Below are positions 8,501 through 13,979 of a stretch of 13,979 nucleotides of DNA, in pieces. The stretch is taken from the NCBI GenBank assembly GCA_021106775.1, contig JAIOTL010000471.1, positions 1-13,979 of the forward strand, given 5' to 3'. The first letter of the stretch is position 1. Each line of letters begins with the position of its first letter. Source of the stretch: Planctomycetota bacterium. Its GTDB lineage: Bacteria; Planctomycetota; UBA8742; SKZP01; JAIOTL01. Both the position numbers and the translations under genes were made by a program. The notes below the pieces were generated by a model. It had not been told where the DNA came from. It was given only the letters and a program-made list of their open reading frames with translations, and made no database searches.

Positions 8501-9033
8501 GTACTTTCGCATATACACTTACGCTGAAAACCTACGACATGAGCTGTCCCATTAAAAAAGCGGGTTACGAAATCTTCATCGAACGCAAGTACTACAAACT
8601 CATTGAAAAGATTGTGAATCCTGATGCTACTGACGGCAGCAGACGGGTAACATGGGAGAAGACAGAGATTGTTGACCTTGGGGAAGTTGAATCAGGCGAT
8701 TTAATTGAGGTTGTACTTGAGATAGACTCGAAAAACGATTACGAATATGTGATGTTCAATGATATGAAACCGGCGGGTTGCGAGGCTGTATCCAAACATT
8801 CAGGCTACACCTGGGCTGACGGACTTGGTGTTTTCATGGAGTTCCGAGACGAGAAGGTGAGCATGTTCGCAAGCTGGGTTCCACAAGGCAAACACACGCT
8901 CAAATACCGACTGCGCGCGGAAACACCTGGCTTGTTCCATGCATTACCAACCGTGTCCGAAGCGATGTATGCTCCGCTTGTACGTGCAAACACAAACGAA
9001 ATGCGCCTAAATATCAAGGACAAACCCGAATAA
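2599..9033 (+). CDS. Bacterial alpha-2-macroglobulin, very large, with N-terminal TPR-like region
   Basis: This 2144-residue protein belongs to the alpha-2-macroglobulin family, whose members trap proteases covalently through a thioester exposed when the bait segment is cut. Residues 14-35 form a hydrophobic signal or anchor after a basic start; no lipobox cysteine follows it. Residues about 36-420 are helical and TPR-like, and Trp/Tyr-rich in places. Macroglobulin domains follow, with TDRPIYRP at 675-682, VEEYRKPEF near 774 and LSVADESVFAIQ from 1205. A charged low-complexity insert at about 1290-1394 sits where bait regions occur, just before the A2M domain (from about 1396). The thioester motif GCIEQ is intact (C1626, Q1629), followed by the helical thioester domain (GGWGWF at 1704) and a C-terminal receptor-type domain with DMKPAGCEA at 2055. 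It is some 500 residues longer than the E. coli protein (about 1650). No pbpC-like partner is adjacent. Family assignment is secure. Confidence 0.96.
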   Translation: MTAIKSFIVRKRCWLLASMFILLLSFISLNLILASEDSQDLFAKAEKFFNEKSFAKALSNYTEALKNSGAEFTKRQLTRFRIAQCQHQLKKYNEMLKTYEELIKDYPSTTLTVDVLTEFADNLIRLPHYYYKKDDKISWGKWISGGNYHYVRESNIKKAEKNILAAKELQIRLLLDSTAELFADTRWHWRERLADIHLKEASIYEVYENYQRNQWDYTWENRSFWERTNPEDPDGPKEISQSRKIPEGEGWQKIENRTFRVYKQADAIIEAYKQANIRYSALYNDYKKILDAEYAKGEENKETIEITENRVTGYLERAGEALYRTASYLARGTDATPEYLRLVYGEKNWNKYNILPKCDEFAEAYPKHFRAPEILMLKANQQKSNQDFIGAVKTLDVLMKSYVESPWAKTAKTSKQEILRPRLKVNASLNGIPGQEVTLSARIRNINNLKIELYKFDIARYIEKSHYLTAYNMRLNSVSTLLDKITDKDEYDYRYSQSMVKELEGFKEYLTFISAREHKTKDISRHRYHNEAIASGLKDKGFYLVRISGENMFGANFVQISTKTLVSRAFSDRRQYYLADRESGSPIMGKNELVIKEYRWKPHTNYVKIFRSKLHAEEGNGWHKYRELPPRHSIQNLTAIAKCEDGEVIMHTNQYGQYWWSMAFRDSEIKGFTVTDRPIYRPKQTIQFSSILRARKKGSYGFAPPKKGGAVWLTMWDSKGTKLIDQRYELDEFGQIHGQYTLGEEPALGSYSIYMRWQGGGYSYFNASSHYFRVEEYRKPEFAVSVSSEQNRMKVGSLVKAKIAGKYYFGAPVANGEVKYKVFRKEYVHKYRFPGAFDWLYSYVGMWHHRLSDHYTRYAGWQRELVTEGTGRLDENGNFEISFNAGPEILARGPDDPAVKQLLTNDPDLKRFFEKDYAYEITADVTDSARRLISGRGSIKVTRQSFSMFSNYRNNFYRPKSKVEIELRSLTPSGKAISVDGSLHIEEVKRYYSANEHGQREIKEEVVRSVVKLPFKTDARGIIFLRQVFDKEGLYKLTFTADDPEGGIVTHVNKILIASEDSTGTGLRFDTLEIVPEKRFYAESETISCVILTSDPGMTAHVMLEPGDGGVMVDRYEMRRLKGTTSVVTFEASKDFVPNVFLTVTSVKNNRVHAANVEVFVPPVKEFLNVTMTPNKTTYSPGEEGTMQIVALDSEEKPVEAQFILSVADESVFAIQADTITDIRKHFYGRRRYLTFRVEHSQNQYFYGAVQDTNKHGSRFWWGSPETPRNYTNGWFDRDHLTAKELEAIRTGKTTIDLSKSELRDESKEKSEGKLRQNLEKGDSDSDDEYFRGDLGRPSPSKDAAPESTSKPSINSLKTGKIAGKKLNKSQLGFKDDITTEEKSLKEGEFAEAAERKDFKDTAFFSSTVKTDKNGKASVKFKYPDNLTTWRFTIRGATKDSRVGEAKTTTLVTKNIIIRLATPRFFMERDELLITTIVHNKFETAQEVKVELNLPTFLSDSEDLPATKEDRYKQSKTITVPAKGESRLDWPVKVHSDGVVKITAAAYSKLESDMMTMTFDAYRHGIEKFSTVAGAIAGVDEVREVSIELPDDFDPDKTWMRVGMNTTVATACLDAVPYLIRYPYGCIEQTMSRFMPAVVVKGTLSDLGISLEDVRKRRELVETDKWDRGSINTFIYNPVFDDGVLNGVIQSGLARIQSWQNGDGGWGWFKGFSSDPYMTAYVVHGLTLANQNGIEFDASMLKRALSFLGKHFLVERSIHRAAFMAYALAPYSESTEFGERAQYKRYLDVLMEKRENFNHLSRSYFALALHHSGRTKDATLLIENIEDYAKTDTQAGTAFWKTSSDGWWYWWNNALETNTAVLRALAAIKPEHKLIEPLSRWVLNHRQGNKWESTKGTSFAILSLMEYAKARGELDAEYDLQVYYGDKLVEKLQVTKDNILSVKPSFFIYGMDVEEGKGKFRIVKQGKGTFAYTLTLKTYDMSCPIKKAGYEIFIERKYYKLIEKIVNPDATDGSRRVTWEKTEIVDLGEVESGDLIEVVLEIDSKNDYEYVMFNDMKPAGCEAVSKHSGYTWADGLGVFMEFRDEKVSMFASWVPQGKHTLKYRLRAETPGLFHALPTVSEAMYAPLVRANTNEMRLNIKDKPE
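6469..6786 (+). other. Charged low-complexity segment, candidate bait region of the alpha-2-macroglobulin
   Basis: Residues about 1291-1396 are rich in Lys, Glu, Asp, Ser and Gly, with almost no aromatic or large hydrophobic residues until the next domain. They contain an SDSDDE cluster and a PSPSKD-type Pro/Ser stretch. The segment lies after the LSVADESVFAIQ domain and directly before the A2M domain, the position of the protease bait in this family. Many Lys and Arg sites would make it cleavable by trypsin-like enzymes. The assignment rests on position and composition only. Confidence 0.5.
7471..7485 (+). other. Thioester motif GCIEQ in the alpha-2-macroglobulin
   Basis: Codons 1625-1629 encode Gly-Cys-Ile-Glu-Gln. 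In this family the Cys and Gln side chains form the internal thioester that attacks the trapped protease. Many bacterial homologues lack it, so its presence argues for a covalent trapping mechanism here. Confidence 0.9.
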
Positions 9034-9053
9034 TATCTGAGATAATTCAATTA

Positions 9054-9086
9054 AACGGGGGATGCACAACGCTTCTCTCGTTTTTT
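9054..9086 (+). terminator. Intrinsic terminator of the alpha-2-macroglobulin gene
   Basis: Starting 20 bp after the stop codon, 9054-9065 pairs with 9071-9082 around a five-base loop ACAAC, with one T-T mismatch and two G-U pairs, followed by TTTTTT (9081-9086). The G-U pairs are wobbles only in plus-strand RNA, so it serves the alpha-2-macroglobulin transcript better than the converging Omp85 gene. Confidence 0.7.
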
Positions 9087-9103
9087 ATGTTGATATTAAA
9101 AAT

Positions 9104-11206
9104 TTAAAAAGGATAGCCGAGAGAAAGGTGGAACGCCCATTTTGACGGGTCGTTGAAATAATCTGTGTTGATTGCAAAATCCAGACGCAAAACACCGAAC
9201 GGCGTGAGATAGCGTATGCCGACACCGACACCGATTTCCCAATTGCTGAAATAATTCTCGAATTTCGCTGCAAGATTGCCTATGTCGATAAAAAACGTTG
9301 TATCCAGTCCCCATTCCCAGATTAATGGAACACGCATTTCATAACTTGCTACGTTCTTCACCTGACCACCCTGCGCAATAGGGTTGTCACCAGGTTTCAT
9401 TTCATGCTCAAAAAAACAACGTACTGACGCTTCACCACCATTGTATAATCGTTCCTGAATTGGCACAATTCCAGATAAATTCACCCAGAACGAAGTGATA
9501 AATTTGAAAGCGAACACGATCTTCTTTTTCAAACCAATGCTTGAATAATACGAGCTTATCGCGCTGAATTTAATGAAATCAGTACTTCCTCCAAAAGCTT
9601 TGTCGAAAACCTCAAAACGAACTATGCTGCGCATGCCCTCGGTTGGATTAAGTATTGAATCGCGGTCGTCAAAGAGGAAATATCCTCTGATTGTACCGAG
9701 AAATGCGTTAATGTCACTTGGAAACAAAACTCCGGGGTCTGTGATGTCAAAAGCACGTGATTCCTTGAGTTCATATTCCGCAGCGAGTGTTATTTCGTTA
9801 GTCAGCAAATACTCGATACGCATTGAGAATCCGAATTCCTGAAGAGTAAAACCAGGTTCAATACGCTTTCTATAAAATGGTGTAAATATGAAACTTGTGT
9901 TCGGGAGATCCAGCGTCCACATGTCTCGGAACTCACCTTCTACGAACTGCGACATTTGTGAATTACCGAATTTCGCAGCAACCCGTCTGCCAATGCCGAA
10001 AATATTGTTGTTAGCCAGTTCAAGATATCCACGAAATTTCTCATATGAACCATAGCCAATGACCACCTTCAACTCGCTGAGCCAGCTCTCCTTTACTGTG
10101 ATATTGCAGTCAAGTAGATTATCGCCAGCCGGGAAATACTTAATCTCAACATCGCTAAGCAGATTTGTACGCAGAAGTCTACGGATGCTTTCGCGCTCAT
10201 TATCGATATCGTAAACATCGTCCTTTTTCATCGTCAGAAGCGACTTTAGAAAGCTATGTTTGACCGACTTCGTTTTGTTAAAAAAAAAATTGTTGAGACG
10301 ATACTTTTTCCCTGCATCAATATTCACGTCGATTTCAACATGTCCGTCTTCAGGATTATTCGAAGATGTAAGCTCGATTTTACAGTTCCAGTATCCTCGT
10401 TTTTTATATATTTCCTGAGCATTGTTAATAATTAATAGTCGAGTTTTCGAATTTAGTTGACTACCTCGAAATATCCTCAAACTTTTCAACACAACATCCT
10501 CAAGATTAGCTAATTTACCCCTTAAGCTGAATCTTGTTATGTTGTATTTCAAACCTTCATTGAGAATCAAGGTGATAACGACTTTCTGCGAAAACGGTGG
10601 TTCTGTATCGTATTTTATCTCAAGGCTGCGTACTGCAAAATCGTAATAACCTGCTTCGATGTACAAATCCATCAACTGCTGCAGCCCCTGATGCAGATGT
10701 TTCTCAATGAATATCGTTTTCATCGAATCCAAAAGCGCACCTTTAACATTGAGCAAAATTCGGTGAATATATTCCTTTGAAAACTCAGTGTTACCGATGA
10801 TATTCACCTCGGATACGAATAATTTGTTGTTCTCGACAATTTTGAAAACAACTTTCAATCCATTGTTAATATCAACGAAATCGTAAGATATTTGTACAAA
10901 ACTAAAGCCGGATTGCTGATAAAGCTTCAAAAGTTTATATGCTGCATCATCTGCAATGTGACGTTTAATGATGACGTAATTAAAATCGGATGAGAATCTT
11001 GCTTTTGACTTTAGACGTGACAACTCGTTTTTGCAGCATGTCAACAATATATTGTCTGGGAATGAGATGTTGCCTGTAAATTCTATAACAATTCGTGGTT
11101 TTAATGGATTTTTTCTGTCCTGAGCATGGATGACACCAGCAAAAATGCTAGATACCAAGCACAGAACAAACAACAATTGAAATTTAGCAATTGAACCTTT
11201 TCGCAT
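9104..11206 (-). CDS. BamA/TamA-family (Omp85) outer membrane protein
   Basis: This 700-residue protein has a clear signal peptide (residues 1-28, cleavage likely after VIHA). About four POTRA domains follow (roughly 37-125, 126-217, 218-299, 300-373), recognisable from repeats such as VNIIGNTEF and LNEGLKYNITRFSLRG, then a beta-barrel from about 378 to the end. The barrel carries DDRDSILNPTEG (513-524) and ends in Phe, the usual outer-membrane insertion signal. Proteins of this family insert or export other proteins at the outer membrane. With four POTRAs it lies between E. coli TamA (three) and BamA (five), so the exact role is open; no skp, lpxD, tamB or other bam gene is adjacent. The L6 motif reads VRCF instead of VRG(F/Y), with Cys597 replacing Gly. 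The ribosome binding site is weak (AAGG about 11 nt upstream), and a TATAAT lies at 11291-11286 without a good -35. Not essential BamA with certainty; a paralogue is possible. Confidence 0.92.
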   Translation of the reverse strand: MRKGSIAKFQLLFVLCLVSSIFAGVIHAQDRKNPLKPRIVIEFTGNISFPDNILLTCCKNELSRLKSKARFSSDFNYVIIKRHIADDAAYKLLKLYQQSGFSFVQISYDFVDINNGLKVVFKIVENNKLFVSEVNIIGNTEFSKEYIHRILLNVKGALLDSMKTIFIEKHLHQGLQQLMDLYIEAGYYDFAVRSLEIKYDTEPPFSQKVVITLILNEGLKYNITRFSLRGKLANLEDVVLKSLRIFRGSQLNSKTRLLIINNAQEIYKKRGYWNCKIELTSSNNPEDGHVEIDVNIDAGKKYRLNNFFFNKTKSVKHSFLKSLLTMKKDDVYDIDNERESIRRLLRTNLLSDVEIKYFPAGDNLLDCNITVKESWLSELKVVIGYGSYEKFRGYLELANNNIFGIGRRVAAKFGNSQMSQFVEGEFRDMWTLDLPNTSFIFTPFYRKRIEPGFTLQEFGFSMRIEYLLTNEITLAAEYELKESRAFDITDPGVLFPSDINAFLGTIRGYFLFDDRDSILNPTEGMRSIVRFEVFDKAFGGSTDFIKFSAISSYYSSIGLKKKIVFAFKFITSFWVNLSGIVPIQERLYNGGEASVRCFFEHEMKPGDNPIAQGGQVKNVASYEMRVPLIWEWGLDTTFFIDIGNLAAKFENYFSNWEIGVGVGIRYLTPFGVLRLDFAINTDYFNDPSKWAFHLSLGYPF

Positions 11207-11381
11207 AACTCAGACAGCCTTAAACACCCTACCAGAATCAAATGTTACAGCACGCTTGCGCACTACCGAATATCCCCGAAACCTAATTATATATCTTATC
11301 GGCGCATTTTTTTACATTATTATATATCGGTCAAATTGTGAAACCTTTTCGTCATGTTATTGATTTTACGTCTTTTTTGAT

Positions 11382-11410
11382 TTGCAACATTGTAGCATTG
11401 ATAGTAAGAT
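11382..11410 (+). promoter_or_regulatory. Possible promoter of the polyprenyl diphosphate synthase gene
   Basis: TTGCAA and TAAGAT are separated by exactly 17 bp, each matching four of six consensus positions. Transcription from here would start near 11417, downstream of the GTG at 11338 but 40 bp before the ATG at 11458, which agrees with the shorter protein. The match is moderate and unproven. Confidence 0.3.
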
Positions 11411-11457
11411 TCAATGCTTGTTTCGCAGTGTTTGGCAATTATTTTTATAGGTTTAAC

Positions 11458-12435
11458 ATGTCAATAATTCCATTTTTCGAGTTTTTTCAGCCAGAACTTT
11501 CGAAAATCGAGAATGCATTGCAGAACATCATTGAAAAAGACACAAGTGTTTTTTCAGGACTTGCGCAGAGGGCGATAAATTCAGGTGGAAAGCGCATTCG
11601 ACCGATGATTTTTCTAATTGCTCAGAAGCTTGTTCGGGGAAAGATTGTCAAAGATTCGGAATATGCAGCATGTTGCTTTGAGTTGTTGCATTGTGCTTCA
11701 TTACTCCATGACGATGTTATTGACGAAGCTTCGAGTCGTCGCGGAAAACCAACGATAAATGCGGAAATTGGCGATAAAACTTCGATTTTATTGGGTGATT
11801 ATCTGTTTTTGCACGCATTTCTGAATATTTTGCGACCAGAATTCAGGATTCTCATGCCGCTTATGTTGGAAACGCTTGAGAAAATGATTGAAGGCGAGGG
11901 ACTTGAGCTTGAACATCGTGGAAACTTTAACTTATCCGAGGATGAATGCTCACAGATTAATGAATTAAAGACTGCAGTGCTTTTTGAAAACGCATGCAAA
12001 GGTGGTGCAATTCTTAGTGAAGCAACTGATGAGCAAATCAATGCTGCAACAAATTTCGGAAGGAATTTGGGTTGTGCATTTCAGCTTGTTGACGATGTCC
12101 TCGATTATATTGGAGATCAAAAGGAGCTTGGCAAGCCAATTCTCAACGATTTCAAAGAGGGTAAGACAACAATCCCGCTTGTTATAACCCTTCAACACGC
12201 AACTGAATCGGAAAAATCATTTATTCAAGAGCAGTTTGCGATTTCTAGCGAAAAAGCAATCCAGAGCGACAGAATTCTTGAGATTATGCGACATTATGAT
12301 GTTTTCGACAAAGTGCTTACAAATGCAAAATCACTCGCAACCGACTCGATCGCGGAAATTCAAATATTTAAAGGCAATGAGAACGTCAAGTACCTTGAAC
12401 AACTCACCAATTTCATAATCACAAGAAATTTATAA
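11458..12435 (+). CDS. Trans-type polyprenyl diphosphate synthase (long-chain isoprenyl synthase)
   Basis: This enzyme condenses isopentenyl diphosphate onto an allylic primer to make the prenyl chain of quinones or lipid carriers. From the ATG at 11458 it is 325 residues, the normal family length. GGKRIRP (43-49) binds substrate diphosphate, DDVID (85-89) is the first Asp-rich motif, and DDVLD (212-216) the second, followed by LGKPILNDFKEGKTTIPL. Small residues (Ala, Ser) at positions -5 and -4 before the first Asp motif suggest a long product rather than farnesyl or geranylgeranyl diphosphate; this is inference from the known chain-length rule. The frame remains open upstream to a GTG at 11338, but the 40 extra residues are hydrophobic, lack a ribosome binding site and have no counterpart in the family. 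A weak TAGG lies 6 nt before the chosen ATG. It diverges from the Omp85 gene and stops 2 bp short of the converging acyl-CoA synthetase gene. Confidence 0.93.
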   Translation: MSIIPFFEFFQPELSKIENALQNIIEKDTSVFSGLAQRAINSGGKRIRPMIFLIAQKLVRGKIVKDSEYAACCFELLHCASLLHDDVIDEASSRRGKPTINAEIGDKTSILLGDYLFLHAFLNILRPEFRILMPLMLETLEKMIEGEGLELEHRGNFNLSEDECSQINELKTAVLFENACKGGAILSEATDEQINAATNFGRNLGCAFQLVDDVLDYIGDQKELGKPILNDFKEGKTTIPLVITLQHATESEKSFIQEQFAISSEKAIQSDRILEIMRHYDVFDKVLTNAKSLATDSIAEIQIFKGNENVKYLEQLTNFIITRNL

Positions 12436-12437
12436 TA

Positions 12438-13979
12438 CTATTTTGATTTTTTGTCTATTTCGCGTTGACGCAGCTCGTTGCGTTTGATTTTTCCAGATAA
12501 GGTCTTCGGAAGCTCCTTCACGAACTCAATTTCACGAGGATATTTGTAAGGCGCGGTGCGTTTTTTCACGAAATCCTGTATTTCCTTTATCAACTCCGCA
12601 TCACCTTCTAAACCAGGCTTCAAAATGATGAAAGCCTTAACAATCACACCGCGAATTTCATCAGGACTGCCAACAACCGCACTTTCTGCCACAGCTGGAT
12701 GCTCTTGAAGGGCACTCTCAACCTCAAAAGGTCCAATGCGATAACCCGATGCTTTGATTACATCGTCAGCACGTCCGACAAACCAGAAATATCCGTCCTC
12801 ATCCTTTGTTGCTTTATCGCCGGTATAATACCATTTACCCCTAAAAGCCCTGCTGTTCGCTTCATCATCGTGCCAATATTCCGACATCAATCCCACTGGA
12901 CGCACTGGCTCAAGTAGAATGGCGATTTGTCCTTCAGTATTCGGAGGAAGAACATTGCCTTCATCATCGACGATTTCAATCGTAAATCCGGGTACAGCCT
13001 TGCCCATTGAGCCGAATTTTATCGGATTGCACTTGAAATTTGCAATGATATTCACAGTCTCAGTCTGCCCGAAACCATCGTGAATCACGGTACTTGTCGC
13101 AACCTTCCATTGCTCGATTACTTCAGGATTCAACGGCTCACCCGCGGAAAGCGAATGTTTAATCGACGAAAGGTCATATTTTGTCAGGTCTTCGAGGATT
13201 AACATGCGATAAACCGTCGGCGGTGCGCAGAATGTGCTGATGTGGTACTTCTGAATCAATTCCAACGTAAGCTGAGGATTGAATTTCCCTCGTGCATCAC
13301 GCATAAACACTGATGCTCGTTGATGCCACTGTCCGAACATCTTTCCCCATGCAGCCTTTGCCCAGCCTGTGTCTGACATCGTCCAATGCACATCGCCTGC
13401 ATGCAAGTCCTGCCAATACTTTGCTGTTACAATATGTCCGTAGCCATACGAGCCATGCGTGTGCAGAACCATTTTCGGATATGATGTTGTGCCGGATGTG
13501 AAGTAAATCAACATCGGCTCGTCAGCTTTTGTTTCCGGCAGTTCAGGTTTCGACACCGGCGCATTCTCGAACTCCTTGCTGTATGAAATCCAACCGTTAC
13601 ATTCACCTTCAAGCACCATTTTCATGCTCAACGTCGGGCATTTTTCCTGCACTTCATCAAATTTTGCAGCATGTTCGACTGAAACTATCACAGCCTTTGC
13701 CTCCGCGCGATTCATGCGATATTCTATGTCATGCGGCGTGAGAAGGTTTGTACCCGGCATCGGAATTATGCCGACTTTGAACATGCCGACCATCAGATAA
13801 TGCCAGTCAGGCGTTCGATGCACGACGAGCAGAACACGGTTGCCCTTTTTCAAGCCGTGTTTCAGAAGCATATGCGCGACTTTGTTGCTTCGCTCGGACA
13901 TCTGTTTGAACGTTACGAACTCATCCCTGCTTGCATCGGTGTTTACCCAGATAAGTGCGTTTCTGTCAGGCTCTTCCGC
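12438..13979 (-). CDS. Medium-chain-type acyl-CoA synthetase (AMP-forming), N-terminus beyond right edge
   Basis: The enzyme activates a carboxylic acid to its acyl-adenylate and then to the CoA thioester in the cytoplasm. The frame is open across the right edge: 26 further codons precede the internal ATG at 13901 (reading ALIWVNTDASRDEF and similar), and they match the family well, so that Met is not the start. The visible 513 residues lack perhaps 30-40 at the N-terminus. Numbered from the edge, the phosphate-binding loop TSGTTSYPK is at 161-169, GFGQTET at 302-308, YYTGD at about 384-388, VGRADD at 401-406 and the catalytic Lys of LSGKIKR near 497; all key residues are present. The sequence resembles ACSM-type medium-chain or acetyl/propionyl synthetases, but the substrate cannot be read. 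It converges on the prenyl synthase gene with only 2 bp between stops. Confidence 0.95.
   Translation of the reverse strand, partial: AEEPDRNALIWVNTDASRDEFVTFKQMSERSNKVAHMLLKHGLKKGNRVLLVVHRTPDWHYLMVGMFKVGIIPMPGTNLLTPHDIEYRMNRAEAKAVIVSVEHAAKFDEVQEKCPTLSMKMVLEGECNGWISYSKEFENAPVSKPELPETKADEPMLIYFTSGTTSYPKMVLHTHGSYGYGHIVTAKYWQDLHAGDVHWTMSDTGWAKAAWGKMFGQWHQRASVFMRDARGKFNPQLTLELIQKYHISTFCAPPTVYRMLILEDLTKYDLSSIKHSLSAGEPLNPEVIEQWKVATSTVIHDGFGQTETVNIIANFKCNPIKFGSMGKAVPGFTIEIVDDEGNVLPPNTEGQIAILLEPVRPVGLMSEYWHDDEANSRAFRGKWYYTGDKATKDEDGYFWFVGRADDVIKASGYRIGPFEVESALQEHPAVAESAVVGSPDEIRGVIVKAFIILKPGLEGDAELIKEIQDFVKKRTAPYKYPREIEFVKELPKTLSGKIKRNELRQREIDKKSK
12467..12492 (+). terminator. Possible terminator of the prenyl synthase gene inside the converging gene
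   Basis: A short stem (GACGCA with TGCGTT, six pairs including one G-U, loop GCTCGT) is followed shortly by TTTTT at 12488-12492. It lies about 30 bp past the prenyl synthase stop and within the 3' end of the opposite acyl-CoA synthetase gene. Given only 2 bp between the stops, any terminator must overlap coding sequence. The stem is short, so this is tentative. Confidence 0.3.

Noticed and set aside
11286..11333. Promoter of the Omp85 gene on the minus strand
   Set aside because: A TATAAT is present at 11291-11286 and a TTGACC further upstream, but their spacing is wrong for one promoter, and AT-rich DNA gives such hexamers often.
12438..13901. Treating the ATG at 13901 as the start of the acyl-CoA synthetase
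   Set aside because: The frame stays open to the window edge, and the 26 upstream codons encode family-like sequence, so the gene is truncated by the window.
1..13979. CRISPR array, tRNA, rRNA or insertion sequence
   Set aside because: No spaced palindromic repeats, no cloverleaf or rRNA-like sequence, and no transposase or terminal inverted repeats were seen; the only repeats are in-frame coding arrays and a small direct repeat.

Overview
The window reads as chromosomal DNA of a Gram-negative (diderm) bacterium of low to middling GC content. The evidence for an outer membrane is an Omp85-type barrel protein with POTRA domains, a signal peptide and a C-terminal phenylalanine, together with a secreted or anchored bacterial alpha-2-macroglobulin. 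Long acyl-CoA synthetase and polyprenyl diphosphate synthase genes fit a free-living or gut/sediment metabolic background. The phylum cannot be fixed from this sequence; very large alpha-2-macroglobulins with N-terminal helical repeats are familiar in PVC-type and related lineages, but that is only a hint. No tRNA, rRNA, CRISPR array, transposase or integrase was seen.

Layout, left to right. (1) A very AT-rich left edge holds the N-terminal 267 codons of a multi-pass membrane protein on the minus strand, running off the window at base 1. (2) Next on the same strand is a 417-residue acidic coiled-coil protein of unknown function, whose N-terminal part is built from two arrays of 15-bp tandem repeats. 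Its leader has a good sigma70-like promoter followed by a terminator-like hairpin that abuts the ribosome binding site. (3) A 356-bp divergent intergenic region separates it from (4) a 2144-residue alpha-2-macroglobulin on the plus strand, with an intact CIEQ thioester motif and its own intrinsic terminator. (5) Converging on that is a 700-residue BamA/TamA-like outer-membrane protein on the minus strand. (6) Divergent from it is a trans-type polyprenyl diphosphate synthase on the plus strand, and (7) converging on that, with only 2 bp between the stop codons, is a medium-chain-type acyl-CoA synthetase on the minus strand that runs off the right edge.

The genes alternate in direction and mostly appear to be single transcription units, so there is little operon evidence for joint function. 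The envelope theme is shared by three of them: the alpha-2-macroglobulin would trap proteases in the periplasm or at the surface, the Omp85 protein would insert or export proteins at the outer membrane, and the polyprenyl synthase would supply quinone side chains or lipid carriers. No pbpC-like gene, the usual partner of enterobacterial alpha-2-macroglobulin, is present. The most unusual parts are the repeat-built acidic protein with its attenuator-like leader, the extended alpha-2-macroglobulin with a long charged candidate bait segment, and a Gly-to-Cys change in the otherwise near-invariant VRG(F/Y) motif of the Omp85 protein.
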